DNA of 64,000 bases from a bacterium (GTDB lineage: Bacteria; Bacillota; Clostridia; Lachnospirales; Lachnospiraceae). A model generated the notes under the pieces. That model made no database searches. It was not told the DNA's origin and was given only the letters and a program-made list of their open reading frames with translations. The position numbers and the translations under genes are program-made. Every line of letters begins with the position of its first letter. Within the stretch, counting starts at the first letter, position 1. The DNA lies in assembly GCA_023666335.1 (NCBI GenBank), contig JAMPCE010000005.1, positions 21,743-85,742 on the forward strand, given 5' to 3'. Positions 51,929 through 61,300 of the stretch are shown in pieces.

Positions 51929-53659
51929 TTAGATGTAATTCATCAGATTCGTCTGCATGATCTTGCCGGTCGCCATGAGAGCGGCATTGTAGGTCAGTTC
52001 CGCGCTGGTCAGCTCGACGGCTACCTCGGTGATATCAATGCCCTCGTTGTCCTGCTGTAACTCCTTGAACGTCGCCTGCTGGTTCGTCAGTCTGGCTTTG
52101 ACAAGTTCCAGACGACTTCCCCTCGTCGCATTGTCCGTCATCGCCACACGGGAATCATCCATGTATTTCTGATATTTTGTGATCTGGTTCTCAAATTTTG
52201 TATGAACGTTTTCGCGTATATAAGTACGCGCTTTCTTCGCGCCCTCGATCCGTTCCTGCAAATCTTTATACTGATCACTGTCCGTCGGATAATCCGCCAG
52301 CTTCTCTTCCAGATTCTTCTGCACCCGCTCGATATCCTCAAGCTGTTTCAGGTAGTGGTCAAAATCATCCATATCGCGCTGCACGTCATGCACAAAGATC
52401 TCGTTTGCGCAGGTATTGACCTGAATCTGCTGATTGTAGCCCACGTCATAGTAGATATCCTGATCCATGCTGTCGCGCATGAAATTATAGCGCGTCACTT
52501 TCGTCTCAGGCGGATTGACCCCCTGCGCCGAAATCGTCTTTGTCTCCGTACAGGAGAAATAATGCACCGGATTGATCTCGCCATTCAGCCAGGAAGACTT
52601 GTCGTAATTTACATGGAAAGAATCCTCACCGTTAAAGACCGCCTCGCTTAAGTTCGCATCAAAAAAGTCCTTGGAGAACACCAGCTCTCCGGTGCTCGGG
52701 ATGAACGCGATCCCTTTGCAGGTGCCTGCCGAGATCGCCTGATAAGCGGTCTCCTGATCCGCAAATTCCTGTACGTCGGGCACCGCAGGAAACGACCCTG
52801 TGCCTGTGCTCGGCGTTGCGATCACATTCCCATCGTCATCCACGACATCCACATTTGTCGTCGCAGGCGCACCGCCCGTTCCCGGCGTCATGCTCACCTG
52901 AATATGCTCGCCCGCAGGCATTCCCGGAAGAGAAAAGGTCAGTTTCGATCCGCTCTCCAGAGAGTCCAGATTATTGTAGGATATCCTGAAACGGTACAGC
53001 GTATCATTAAAAACGGTCTGTTCGTAAGAGTGGGTCGAGTTCACGTTCAACGGATAAGCAGGATTGGGCTGACCTGTCACGGTGTTCGTCCCCGTCATTT
53101 CCTCGCCCAGTCTATCGTAATTTGTATAGCTGATCCTGCTGATATCGTTAAACCCGAAGCTCTCGTTGATATTGTAAGAGACGGGATACAGATCCATCTG
53201 CTTTTCGTCCTCTTTCGTGAACGTGACGGGCATATCCGTCCGGTAGCCGGAGAAGACATAGCGTCCCGCATAATCCACATTCGCGCAGGAGTAAAACTCC
53301 GCCGTATCCTGCTTCATCTGGGAGAGCAGGATGCGCAGATCATCGGCAGTCTCATATTTGTCCGCCGAAGTGGTGCACTGTTTGTAGAGGTCTGTCAGCA
53401 CTTCATCCACCGTGTTCATGGCATCCGCCGTCAGGGTAAGCCACTGTTTCGCATCCTCCGCGTTCTTTTCGTTATACTGCGTCACCGCACTCACGTTGCT
53501 GCGCAGACGAAGCGCTCTGATCGCCACCACCGGATCGTCGGAAGGACGCACGATCTTACTCTGGTTTGTCATCTGGTTGGTCAGCTTATCCTGTAAGATC
53601 TTGTTTTGGTTGATGTTGTACGCGGAATTGTTCCGCATGATCTTATTTGTCATTCTCAT
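51929..53659 (-). CDS. flgL: Flagellar hook-filament junction protein FlgL
   Basis: The N-terminus (MRMTNKIMRNNSAYNINQNK, then IVRPSDDPVVAIRALRLRSN) and C-terminus (VKARLTNQQATFKELQQDNE onward, ending LMATGKIMQTNLMNYI) are flagellin-like, as in FlgL. At 576 residues it is nearly twice the size of common FlgL, because of a large central insertion of beta-rich sequence with Gly/Thr/Pro-rich linkers (residues about 130-400). FlgL joins the hook-associated FlgK to the filament. Similar enlarged central domains occur in both FlgK paralogues and in FliD here. Confidence 0.93.
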   Translation of the reverse strand: MRMTNKIMRNNSAYNINQNKILQDKLTNQMTNQSKIVRPSDDPVVAIRALRLRSNVSAVTQYNEKNAEDAKQWLTLTADAMNTVDEVLTDLYKQCTTSADKYETADDLRILLSQMKQDTAEFYSCANVDYAGRYVFSGYRTDMPVTFTKEDEKQMDLYPVSYNINESFGFNDISRISYTNYDRLGEEMTGTNTVTGQPNPAYPLNVNSTHSYEQTVFNDTLYRFRISYNNLDSLESGSKLTFSLPGMPAGEHIQVSMTPGTGGAPATTNVDVVDDDGNVIATPSTGTGSFPAVPDVQEFADQETAYQAISAGTCKGIAFIPSTGELVFSKDFFDANLSEAVFNGEDSFHVNYDKSSWLNGEINPVHYFSCTETKTISAQGVNPPETKVTRYNFMRDSMDQDIYYDVGYNQQIQVNTCANEIFVHDVQRDMDDFDHYLKQLEDIERVQKNLEEKLADYPTDSDQYKDLQERIEGAKKARTYIRENVHTKFENQITKYQKYMDDSRVAMTDNATRGSRLELVKARLTNQQATFKELQQDNEGIDITEVAVELTSAELTYNAALMATGKIMQTNLMNYI

Positions 53660-53678
53660 AGTCGATTACACCTCTTTC

Positions 53679-55568
53679 TTAGACACCGGTTTGTAGAATC
53701 AGCCTGTCGTAGATCTCCGTCAGCACGTTGATCATCTTGGACGCCAGCGTGTAGGAATTTTCGTACTTCACCAGATTCATGGCTTCCTCGTCCTCGTCCA
53801 CGCCCGAGATGGAGATCCGCTGGTTGTCGATGTTGGTCTCCAGACTGTAATAGGTCGCGTAGAGCGTCTCCGCATTGCTGGTATTTAAGGTCGCGTCGGA
53901 GAGCACGCACTCCAGGAAACCGCCCGCATCCCTGCCGCGGAAGCTGAACTGGTTCACGTCGCCGAGCATGGAGATCACCGCCCACACCTGCTCGCACTGT
54001 TCCTGCCCTTCCAGATCATCCTGACCGTCGGTCTGATCCCCGTATCCTGCCGTATCGTCAACATCCTTTCTGGTGCCCAGCAGATTCGGATTTTTCACCA
54101 GCGCATCCAGTAAGGTGATATTGCCCGCCGTCAGGTTATAGTAGCCTGTATTCTCTTCTTTGGGCGTAGGAGTCGCCTTGTCAAGCTCCGCCTGCGTATA
54201 CTGACCGTCTTTTCTCTTATAATTCGCAGTAAATACAATGTCCGCTTTCTGCGGCGGATCCTCTCCCGTCAGTCCCACCTTAAAGATATCGTTTACTTTC
54301 TTTGCAAATTCGCGCACCCACTCGTTCATCTGCTCCATATAGTAAGGCACGCCCTGATAATTGATAGCGCCGCCGACGGAAGCCTCCGACCATGATTTCG
54401 CAGGCGTCAAAGGCAGATCGCTCTTTTTGTTATCTACCGTGAACGTGTACTCCCCGTCGCCGTTGTAGGTCCATTTCGTATAATAGAACAACTGATCGCC
54501 CACGTTGATGATACCGCCCGTATCCGAGAGCGTACACTTGCTGATGCTCTGTAAGTGAAGCGCGTCCGTCTTGACCGTCACCGTGGAAAAGGTGTCGTGA
54601 TACGTCACATTGGATACCTGTCCCTTAAAATACTCGCCGTTGTTGCCGTCGCGCATCTCGATCAGCCCCTTTAACTCGCCGCCCATAGATGCGTTGTAAA
54701 GGGAAAACTCAACGCCGTTGCTCCACATCAGATCGTAGAGACCGTCCACGTCGGACTGATTCACTTTCTCCTCGTCCGTGCGGGAGACGCAGATCAGCGT
54801 CCTGTAACTGTCCATATCCACCAGAGTCTGTCCTCCGGCGATCTTTACCATATACCGATGCGCCGCCGTCTCATAGCCCTGCTCATCCAAAATAGGATAC
54901 TCATAAGTCTGCACATCCACGACTGCGGAAAGTTCGTCGATCAGGCTGTCTCTCTTATCCCGCAGCTCATTTGCCCGTTTGCCCGTCAGCTCCACCACAT
55001 TAATCTGCTTGTTGATCGTCGCAAGATCCTGCGCGATGGAATTGATCTGATCCGCCCTGATCTTGATCTCGTCGTTTACATCCGACTGGAGATCCTGCAA
55101 GTCGCCGTAAAGATTGTTGAAATAATCCGTCAGAGACTTTAACGTGCCCAAAAACTGCGACTTCGTATCGGTGCTGCTGGCGTTCTTTGTAATCTCCTGC
55201 AAAGCTGCGCTGACCCCGTTAAAGAGCGTCTTAAATCCGGTCACATTGTCATCCTTTAAGTACTCCTGGATCATATTGCAGTAGTAGAGCTTTGCGTCAT
55301 ACTCGCCAAGCTTCGTCTCATTCGACCAGTATTTATTATCGTAAAATGCGTCCCTGACGCGCTCGACCGCCAGCGTCTCCACGCCCGCGCCCGCGCAGCC
55401 GTAAGTCGCGAACACGCGCAAGGCGTTCGCCGCCTCCGTCTCCACCTGCTGCCTGCTGTAGCCCTCCGTCTGCACGTTGCTGATATTGTTGCCCGTGGTG
55501 TTTAAGGCTGCATTTGCCGCCCGAAGACCCGATGATGCGATTGTCAATCCGAAAAATGTTGATGCCAT
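53679..55568 (-). CDS. flgK: Flagellar hook-associated protein FlgK, paralogue 2
   Basis: The 629-residue protein has the FlgK/HAP1 N-terminus (FFGLTIASSGLRAANAALNT, NNISNVQTEGYSRQQVETEA) and C-terminus (NLVKYENSYTLASKMINVLT). ATG 55568 follows GGAGG with 8-base spacing; the frame from 55583 begins at a TTG. It differs clearly from the FlgK encoded 90 bp upstream, so this is old duplication rather than a recent repeat. The two may form alternating or stacked junction layers, or serve different filament types; only one flagellin gene is visible here. Confidence 0.92.
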   Translation of the reverse strand: MASTFFGLTIASSGLRAANAALNTTGNNISNVQTEGYSRQQVETEAANALRVFATYGCAGAGVETLAVERVRDAFYDNKYWSNETKLGEYDAKLYYCNMIQEYLKDDNVTGFKTLFNGVSAALQEITKNASSTDTKSQFLGTLKSLTDYFNNLYGDLQDLQSDVNDEIKIRADQINSIAQDLATINKQINVVELTGKRANELRDKRDSLIDELSAVVDVQTYEYPILDEQGYETAAHRYMVKIAGGQTLVDMDSYRTLICVSRTDEEKVNQSDVDGLYDLMWSNGVEFSLYNASMGGELKGLIEMRDGNNGEYFKGQVSNVTYHDTFSTVTVKTDALHLQSISKCTLSDTGGIINVGDQLFYYTKWTYNGDGEYTFTVDNKKSDLPLTPAKSWSEASVGGAINYQGVPYYMEQMNEWVREFAKKVNDIFKVGLTGEDPPQKADIVFTANYKRKDGQYTQAELDKATPTPKEENTGYYNLTAGNITLLDALVKNPNLLGTRKDVDDTAGYGDQTDGQDDLEGQEQCEQVWAVISMLGDVNQFSFRGRDAGGFLECVLSDATLNTSNAETLYATYYSLETNIDNQRISISGVDEDEEAMNLVKYENSYTLASKMINVLTEIYDRLILQTGV

Positions 55569-55606
55569 AATTTTTTCCTCCAATACCGAGAATCACAGAT
55601 CCTCGC

Positions 55607-55633
55607 GAAGCTAATTCCAACGGAATTTGCTTC
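55607..55633 (-). promoter_or_regulatory. Perfect-arm hairpin between the two flgK genes
   Basis: On the minus strand GAAGC-a-AATTCC-GTT-GGAATT-a-GCTTC. The design (5-bp arm, A-A mismatch, AATTCC/GGAATT core) is the same as one hairpin inside R1 copy D. Its role is unknown; an mRNA stability or attenuation element is possible. Confidence 0.55.
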
Positions 55634-55657
55634 AGTTAATCTTCGCAGAAATTTACG

Positions 55658-57346
55658 TCACCGTCCTAACGTCGAAAGCAGATGATCCAGCATCTCGCTG
55701 ATCACGTTGATATAACGGCTGGATGCGTTGTATGCGTTCTGGTACATGATCATGTTCGTCAGTTCCTCGTCGGAAGACACGCCCACGATCTCCTCTCTCG
55801 CATAGGCAAGCGCGTCCGTCGCCTGTGTCTGGCTTGCCTGGATACCGCGGAATACCGATCCCGTATTGGCGATCTGCGCGACCAGATTCTTATAATAATC
55901 CTTGAAAGAAAGGGGCGTCTCCACATTGGGATTCAACGTGTAGATCGCTTCCTCGAAAGCCTTTTTCATCGCCTCCATCGTCTCATTGTCCTCGGAGTGT
56001 TCATCCAGCCGGAAAGACAATAAGGAGGGGTTCTGTCGAAGTTCCTGATTGATGATGATGTTTCTCACCGTCCAGCTCGTCAGCGGCGTTCCGTCGTCCT
56101 CCACCATCGGCAGGAAAAGCTGATAGGGATCGCCGTTTTCATCCCGCAGATAATTGGAATCCGGATTCGTCTCCCTGGCTCTGTCGGCACCCTCCGCCAG
56201 CACGGCGTTGATCTTTGACGTGATCACATGGATCAGCCTGTCAAACTCCGCCTGAATGTTCATGACGATGGACTGGGAGATATTCGTATCGTACCAGCCC
56301 TCCTCATACTCGCCGTCGGGGTTGATATCGTCCAGCTCCCTGTAAATCGCCCTGTGGTCGCCGCGCCCAAGGAGCGTGCCCTTTAAGGAGCCGATATCCG
56401 TATTGTATGCCGAGGAAATCTGCTGGCGCAGATCAAAGACTTTCGCGTTCGCGATCGCCTCCTCGGTGACGATCGGATTGCCGTCCTCGTCAAATTCCTT
56501 AAAGTTTGCCAGCATCTTCCAGTAAGGCGTATAGAATCCGGTCTCTCTGTCCGTGTAGAGGCACATCTCGTTCACCAGACTGCCTTTCACCAGATCCACC
56601 TGCTCAAAGCGGACGCTCACATAGCCGGACATATCTTCCGAATAGGAGATGCTGCCGATCTTAGCCAGTTCATCCAGAAGATAATTCCTGCGGTCCCGCA
56701 AGTCGTTCGCATGCTCCTGCCCCGCCTCGACCCGCATGATACGGCGGTTTAATTGCTCGATCTCCTGCGCGTACTGGTTGACCAGTTCCACGTCCGTCTT
56801 GACTTTTTTGTTCATGTTGTCCTGATAAGTGCAGAGACTGTCGTAGACCGCCCTTGCCTTATTGATAAACTCATAGGCTTTGGTCACGAACAGGTCCTGA
56901 TTGACCGAACTGGTCGGATCCTTTGCCAGCTCCTGCACCGCGCCCCAGAGTCCGTCCTGCTCGTTCGCCCCATCGTGCTGTCCGATGAGCGCCACGGAAA
57001 ACTCATGCCCCTCATTGGACTCGCCCAGAATGTATTCGATCTCTTCCAGCGCCGCCGCCGAGACATCATAAAAAGCGCTGCGTCCGGACTCGCGGCGATA
57101 ATTTTTGTCCAGTATTTCGTCTCTTTCCTGTCTTGTACGGGTATAATTGACACCCAGACCGGTCTGTATCCAGTTTTTGTCAGCATACTTGGCATTCGTA
57201 ATGTAATTGCGCGTACCCTGCGCCGCCTGCTGTCTGGTATAGCCCTGGGTGTCTACATTAGACATGTTATGCGCTGTCGTATTCAGCGCGTTATTTGACG
57301 TTTGTAATCCGGATACGCCTATATAAAGGCTGCTCATCAATGACAT
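55658..57346 (-). CDS. flgK: Flagellar hook-associated protein FlgK, paralogue 1
   Basis: The 562-residue protein starts MSLMSSLYIGVSGLQTSNNA and has HNMSNVDTQGYTRQQAAQGT and the C-terminal MIMYQNAYNASSRYINVISE, all typical of FlgK. It follows flgN by 20 bp, and FlgN is its expected export chaperone. It is closer to standard FlgK in length than paralogue 2. A TTGACY-N5-GGTCAA-like sequence lies at 56901-56917. Confidence 0.94.
   Translation of the reverse strand: MSLMSSLYIGVSGLQTSNNALNTTAHNMSNVDTQGYTRQQAAQGTRNYITNAKYADKNWIQTGLGVNYTRTRQERDEILDKNYRRESGRSAFYDVSAAALEEIEYILGESNEGHEFSVALIGQHDGANEQDGLWGAVQELAKDPTSSVNQDLFVTKAYEFINKARAVYDSLCTYQDNMNKKVKTDVELVNQYAQEIEQLNRRIMRVEAGQEHANDLRDRRNYLLDELAKIGSISYSEDMSGYVSVRFEQVDLVKGSLVNEMCLYTDRETGFYTPYWKMLANFKEFDEDGNPIVTEEAIANAKVFDLRQQISSAYNTDIGSLKGTLLGRGDHRAIYRELDDINPDGEYEEGWYDTNISQSIVMNIQAEFDRLIHVITSKINAVLAEGADRARETNPDSNYLRDENGDPYQLFLPMVEDDGTPLTSWTVRNIIINQELRQNPSLLSFRLDEHSEDNETMEAMKKAFEEAIYTLNPNVETPLSFKDYYKNLVAQIANTGSVFRGIQASQTQATDALAYAREEIVGVSSDEELTNMIMYQNAYNASSRYINVISEMLDHLLSTLGR
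56901..56917. repeat. TTGACY-N5-GGTCAA palindrome, site 10
   Basis: TTGACC-GAACT-GGTCGG, inside flgK paralogue 1, keeps ten of twelve arm bases. Confidence 0.4.
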
Positions 57347-57365
57347 AATCTACCGTCCTCAACAA

Positions 57366-57884
57366 TTATTGTTTTGCATCAAATGCCTTGTTTGCCGTTC
57401 CGATCACATCACCGGTATTGTAGGCGCCCTTGTTATAATTCGCCGTCTCCGGCGCCCTGTTCATCGCCTGGATCATCTGCATATTGAACTGTACCATCTC
57501 AAGCGCATTTTCGATCAACTCCCTGTTCTGTTCGTTGATCCGCTTGACCGCCTGTACATTCCTGCGCAGATCATCAAATACCGATGCAAGCCTCGCCTGC
57601 TCCTGCGGTCTGGCTTCCAGCATTTTGATCAAGTCTACAATTTTCAGCTTCGTAACATCCTTGTTAAGTACGTTCGCAATATCATTGACAGCTTCGGTTC
57701 TCTGTTTATCCAGATGGTTGATCCTGCTAACGATGATTTGCTCCTCATCCGTGATTTCCGCTAAAGCTTTGATATCGTCAGACACAATGGCGGGCGTCTT
57801 TTTCATGGAGAGCTCTAACAGATTCCCATACTCCAGATTTTCCTTTTCCAAAACCTCGATCAAGGTCTCCATTAAGCTCGCCAT
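57366..57884 (-). CDS. flgN: FlgN-family export chaperone
   Basis: The 172-residue, mostly helical protein has MASLMETLIEVLEKENLEYG at the start and the FlgN-like middle LAEITDEEQIIVSRINHLDK. FlgN escorts FlgK and FlgL to the export gate. The gene lies between flgM and flgK, the standard order. ATG 57884 has GGGGGTG upstream; a GTG two codons earlier is possible. Two abutting perfect hairpins occupy the short gap to flgM, right before the ribosome site. Confidence 0.92.
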   Translation of the reverse strand: MASLMETLIEVLEKENLEYGNLLELSMKKTPAIVSDDIKALAEITDEEQIIVSRINHLDKQRTEAVNDIANVLNKDVTKLKIVDLIKMLEARPQEQARLASVFDDLRRNVQAVKRINEQNRELIENALEMVQFNMQMIQAMNRAPETANYNKGAYNTGDVIGTANKAFDAKQ

Positions 57885-57897
57885 TTCCACACCCCCG

Positions 57898-57951
57898 GAT
57901 AAATTTGCAAAGCAAATTTATCGTGGTTAATTTACGCAGTAAATTTACCAC
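57898..57951 (-). promoter_or_regulatory. Twin perfect hairpins in the flgM-flgN gap
   Basis: GATAAATTTGC-TTT-GCAAATTTATC-type (57898-57922) and GTGGT-a-AATTTAC-TGC-GTAAATT-a-ACCAC (57923-57951) abut without a gap. The first ends 3 bases from the flgN ribosome site, so it could limit flgN translation or protect the flgM end of the mRNA. The second is related to the GTGGTAAATT hairpin inside R1 copies C and D. Confidence 0.6.
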
Positions 57952-57953
57952 AC

Positions 57954-58235
57954 CTACAGACTTTCAATTTCCTCATACTGCTTCAACAGTTTTTCCGCAA
58001 ACTTCTCACCGCTCACCTGATAAGTGCCGTTTGCAATGCCTGCCTTAATGGGCGCCACAAGTTCGCTTCTGACATCCTCAGCCGCCGCAACTGCGTTCTT
58101 TGCGGTCTGGATGTCTTTCCCGATGCTGGAAATATGAATCCTGTCCGAGCCTGCGCTCTTCGCGGTATTCTGCGTCTTCGCCCTGCTCTTCGCGCCGTAG
58201 ACCTGCTGTACTTGTGTATAAGCTTCGATACGCAT
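57954..58235 (-). CDS. flgM: Anti-sigma-D factor FlgM
   Basis: The 93-residue protein begins MRIEAYTQVQQVYGAKSRAK, has a disordered N-terminal half and the conserved sigma-28-binding C-terminal part (SDRIHISSIGKDIQTAKNAV, IKAGIANGTYQVSGEKFAEK). FlgM holds sigma-D until it is exported through the completed hook. ATG 58235 follows AAGGAGG; the ATG at 58262 is close to the expected transcription start. It heads the flgM-flgN-flgK-flgK-flgL-fliW-csrA operon behind a sigma-D promoter, a normal feedback design. Confidence 0.95.
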   Translation of the reverse strand: MRIEAYTQVQQVYGAKSRAKTQNTAKSAGSDRIHISSIGKDIQTAKNAVAAAEDVRSELVAPIKAGIANGTYQVSGEKFAEKLLKQYEEIESL

Positions 58236-58277
58236 ACCGGATTCCTCCTTCTTCACTTTCAATAGCTTACACTATAA

Positions 58278-58304
58278 GTATCGGTTTTTTTCGGGAAGAC
58301 TTTA
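58278..58304 (-). promoter_or_regulatory. Sigma-D promoter of the flgM operon
   Basis: On the minus strand TAAA (58301-58304), 16 bp, CCGATAC (58278-58284). The TAA of the -35 is also the stop codon of the upstream giant surface-protein gene. Confidence 0.85.
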
Positions 58305-61300
58305 GGGGTTTGGGGTGAAAAAACAAATCTCCCTGCTCAAGATCGTGAATTTCACCGTAACACTGCCGCCATATTTTGGAAAAACGCCGGTGATCGTAAG
58401 ACTTCCTTTGTTTTTACCCGCCGCTGTATTTGCACCGTAACTTAAAACATAATCCGTCCCCTCCGTAAGCCTGCTCAATCTGTATGGTCCATCCTGTGCC
58501 GTCAATACAGATTCCTGATTTTCCTTCGATCTGTTCGCCGCTTTGACGCCGCTGCTGTTTCCAAGATACACCCTTACCTGACCGCCCTGCGGCTTTAACT
58601 GACTGCCATTGTAAACCGGTTCTTCTACAACAACATATAACTCACTCTTTTTCAGCGTCCGGCTATATAATTGCAAGGGAACGCTGATCTCCGACACCGG
58701 TTCTCCCGCCGCGCCTGCCAATCGGTAACTGCTTCCCTGCGGCACGCAGATCACAGCTTCCGGCATCAACGCCCCTGCTTCCCCATTGATGTATCGTGTC
58801 ACATTTTCCTGATCGTTATTCTGATAAGCGATGGTGTAATCCTGATCTGCACGCAATGCTTTCTTTCCGTCCATCACCTTGATCTTCGGCTTGTACCAAA
58901 AATGACTTTTCGTATTGAGCGGCATTGCCGGAACAATGATATCCTCCAATGACACCACGCCGCTGCCAATCTCGAAAGATACCGAAAGCGTCCCCTTATA
59001 ATTTCCTTTCCCCGCAATGACCATGACCGGCTTTTTATCTGTGGATACCGTTTTACCGACTGTGACTGCATTATGATTCCGATAGCTGACCTTATAATCC
59101 TTACCCTCCCGCAAAACAGCGCCGTTCTCTTGATTGACCAGCCGGATCGATGCACCCGGCTTTACGCCCATCTTTGTATAAGGCACAGGAGTTTCCAGCC
59201 TGATCTCTCCGTTACTGCTATACGTTACATTGCTTGTGCCGTGCTCCGCCGCAGAAACCGCATCCGTGACCACCGCCAGATCGGAAATCTCCGCCTGCGT
59301 GATCCGAAATGTTTTCTTGAAGCTGCCGCTGTATCCCGAATCGGGCTTTGCCGTGAAGATCATCGTCGCCGTGCCTTTGTTCACATTATTTTTATAGCTG
59401 ATCGTATAATCAACCCCATAGGCAAGCGCATCAGCTGTACTCCCGCCTTTCGGATAAAGAATCACTTTGTTCTGCGTCCACGCTTTCCCATGATAGGGCA
59501 CCGCCGTTTGCAGACTCGTGCTGTCCACTATGATATTTTTTGCCTGAAACGCAGTTCCTGCGATCTTGAAACGGATATCTTTTGTTCCTGCATATTTCCC
59601 GATACCCGTTATCGTCATAACAGCCGTTCCCACCGCCCTGTTATTGCTATAACTGACTGTATAGTCCTTTCCGTATACCAGATATGTTTTTCCTGCTTTC
59701 ACCGTAAAAACATTACTGCCGTCCGGTTCCGCATCGGCGCTGACCACGCCGTTTTCATCAACTGCGTAATATTTCTTCGTAGAAGCATCATAATATGCCG
59801 GCGTCAGGGTGATCCCTTTTTGCAGTTCCGCCGCCGTCCTGTTTTTGACGTTCTTCTGGTTTTTGCCAAGCGAAACGCCCGCATTTTTTAACAAATACGT
59901 CTTATCCGCCACATAAATCGTTTTTTCAATGCTGCCGGTATAATTTCCCAGACCTGTAACGGTCATCAGGAAAGTCCCCTGACAGCCTTTCGGGATAGCC
60001 GGGAGTGCGCCGTTTTCATGACTTTTTGCAATCATGCTGTCCTTTTCCAGCGCATTTCCTGTTCCATCGACAGCTTCCAAGACGCGGATCGCCACTTCAT
60101 AATCTCTTCCGGCTTTCATTGCCTTTTTATATTTCAGGGAAGTGAACGGCTTCTGCTCTTTTGACGCATTTACCGTCATCTGTTCCGTATATTTCAACTG
60201 AAACCCCGGCGCTGCCGTCAGATTTCCCTCTCCGTCCCTGGCAGAAATGGACGCCGGACTGATGTGGAAATTCTTGTAAACCGTTCCGGCATAATTTCCC
60301 TTACCGGTAATGACAAGATACGCCAGTTTCTTCGTAAACCGATTGTCACCTTCCCCGCCTGTCGCGCTGACACCGCCCAATTCTTCCTCTTCTGCGGTAT
60401 CTGCTTCAACGTTATTATAGTATTTTATCGTATAATCTTTTCCCGCTTTTAAGAGCGTTTCTCCATCTCCGGAATATACAGAAATGGCAGGTTTTAGGGC
60501 ATTTCCCGTATAGCTCTGATCTTTTATCTCCTGAATGCACAGACTGACCCCCTGCTCATCGGCAGACGCAGCCGCCAGCCAGCGGGCATACAGAACCGTA
60601 TCTTCCTGCACGATATCTGTGTCAAAATTCCATGCCTTACTGCACGCCGGATCCTTGTACCACCCCTTGAAAAGATATCCGTCCGCTTTCGGCTCCTTTG
60701 GCGCGTTGATCAGACTGCCCGCCTTAACGCCTGTTATAGGCGGAATTTCGTCAGTATACCCGTTCACTTCAAATCTGACCGTATATGCCACCCGTTCTTC
60801 CGTTATGGAAAGTATCCCCTTGCGATACGTTATCTCATAGTTCATCCCCGCATCTGCGCCTGCCGCAACGATGGCATAACTGCCTTCCTGTTCTAAATTG
60901 ATATCACTTTTGGCAATCTCTTTCCCATTTGTATCTGTAAGGGTAAAGACCGGCTGCTTCACCAGCAGATCGCCGTTCAACAGCCCCGTTATTTCAAAGG
61001 CAAACGAATCCGGGAGAACTTTTCCCTCCCCTATGACATAAACAACGTCCAACGCCGTAACCGTCACCTGCGCGGGGCGTATGGTAAAGGAATATGCCGC
61101 GCTGCCTGTATAAGCGCTGTCATCCTGCGAAACGGCAATCGTCAAAGTATACTTTCCCGCATCGACCGGCGCATCAGCAGACGCCGGATAACTGCTGCCA
61201 TCCGCCATTGTGCCGCTGTAAGTATAGGTGAGCGTCGTCTTCGCCGTCACATCTTCCCCTGCGGCTGTTTTAACGCTTGCCGTTCCCTCATAGGTAACAG

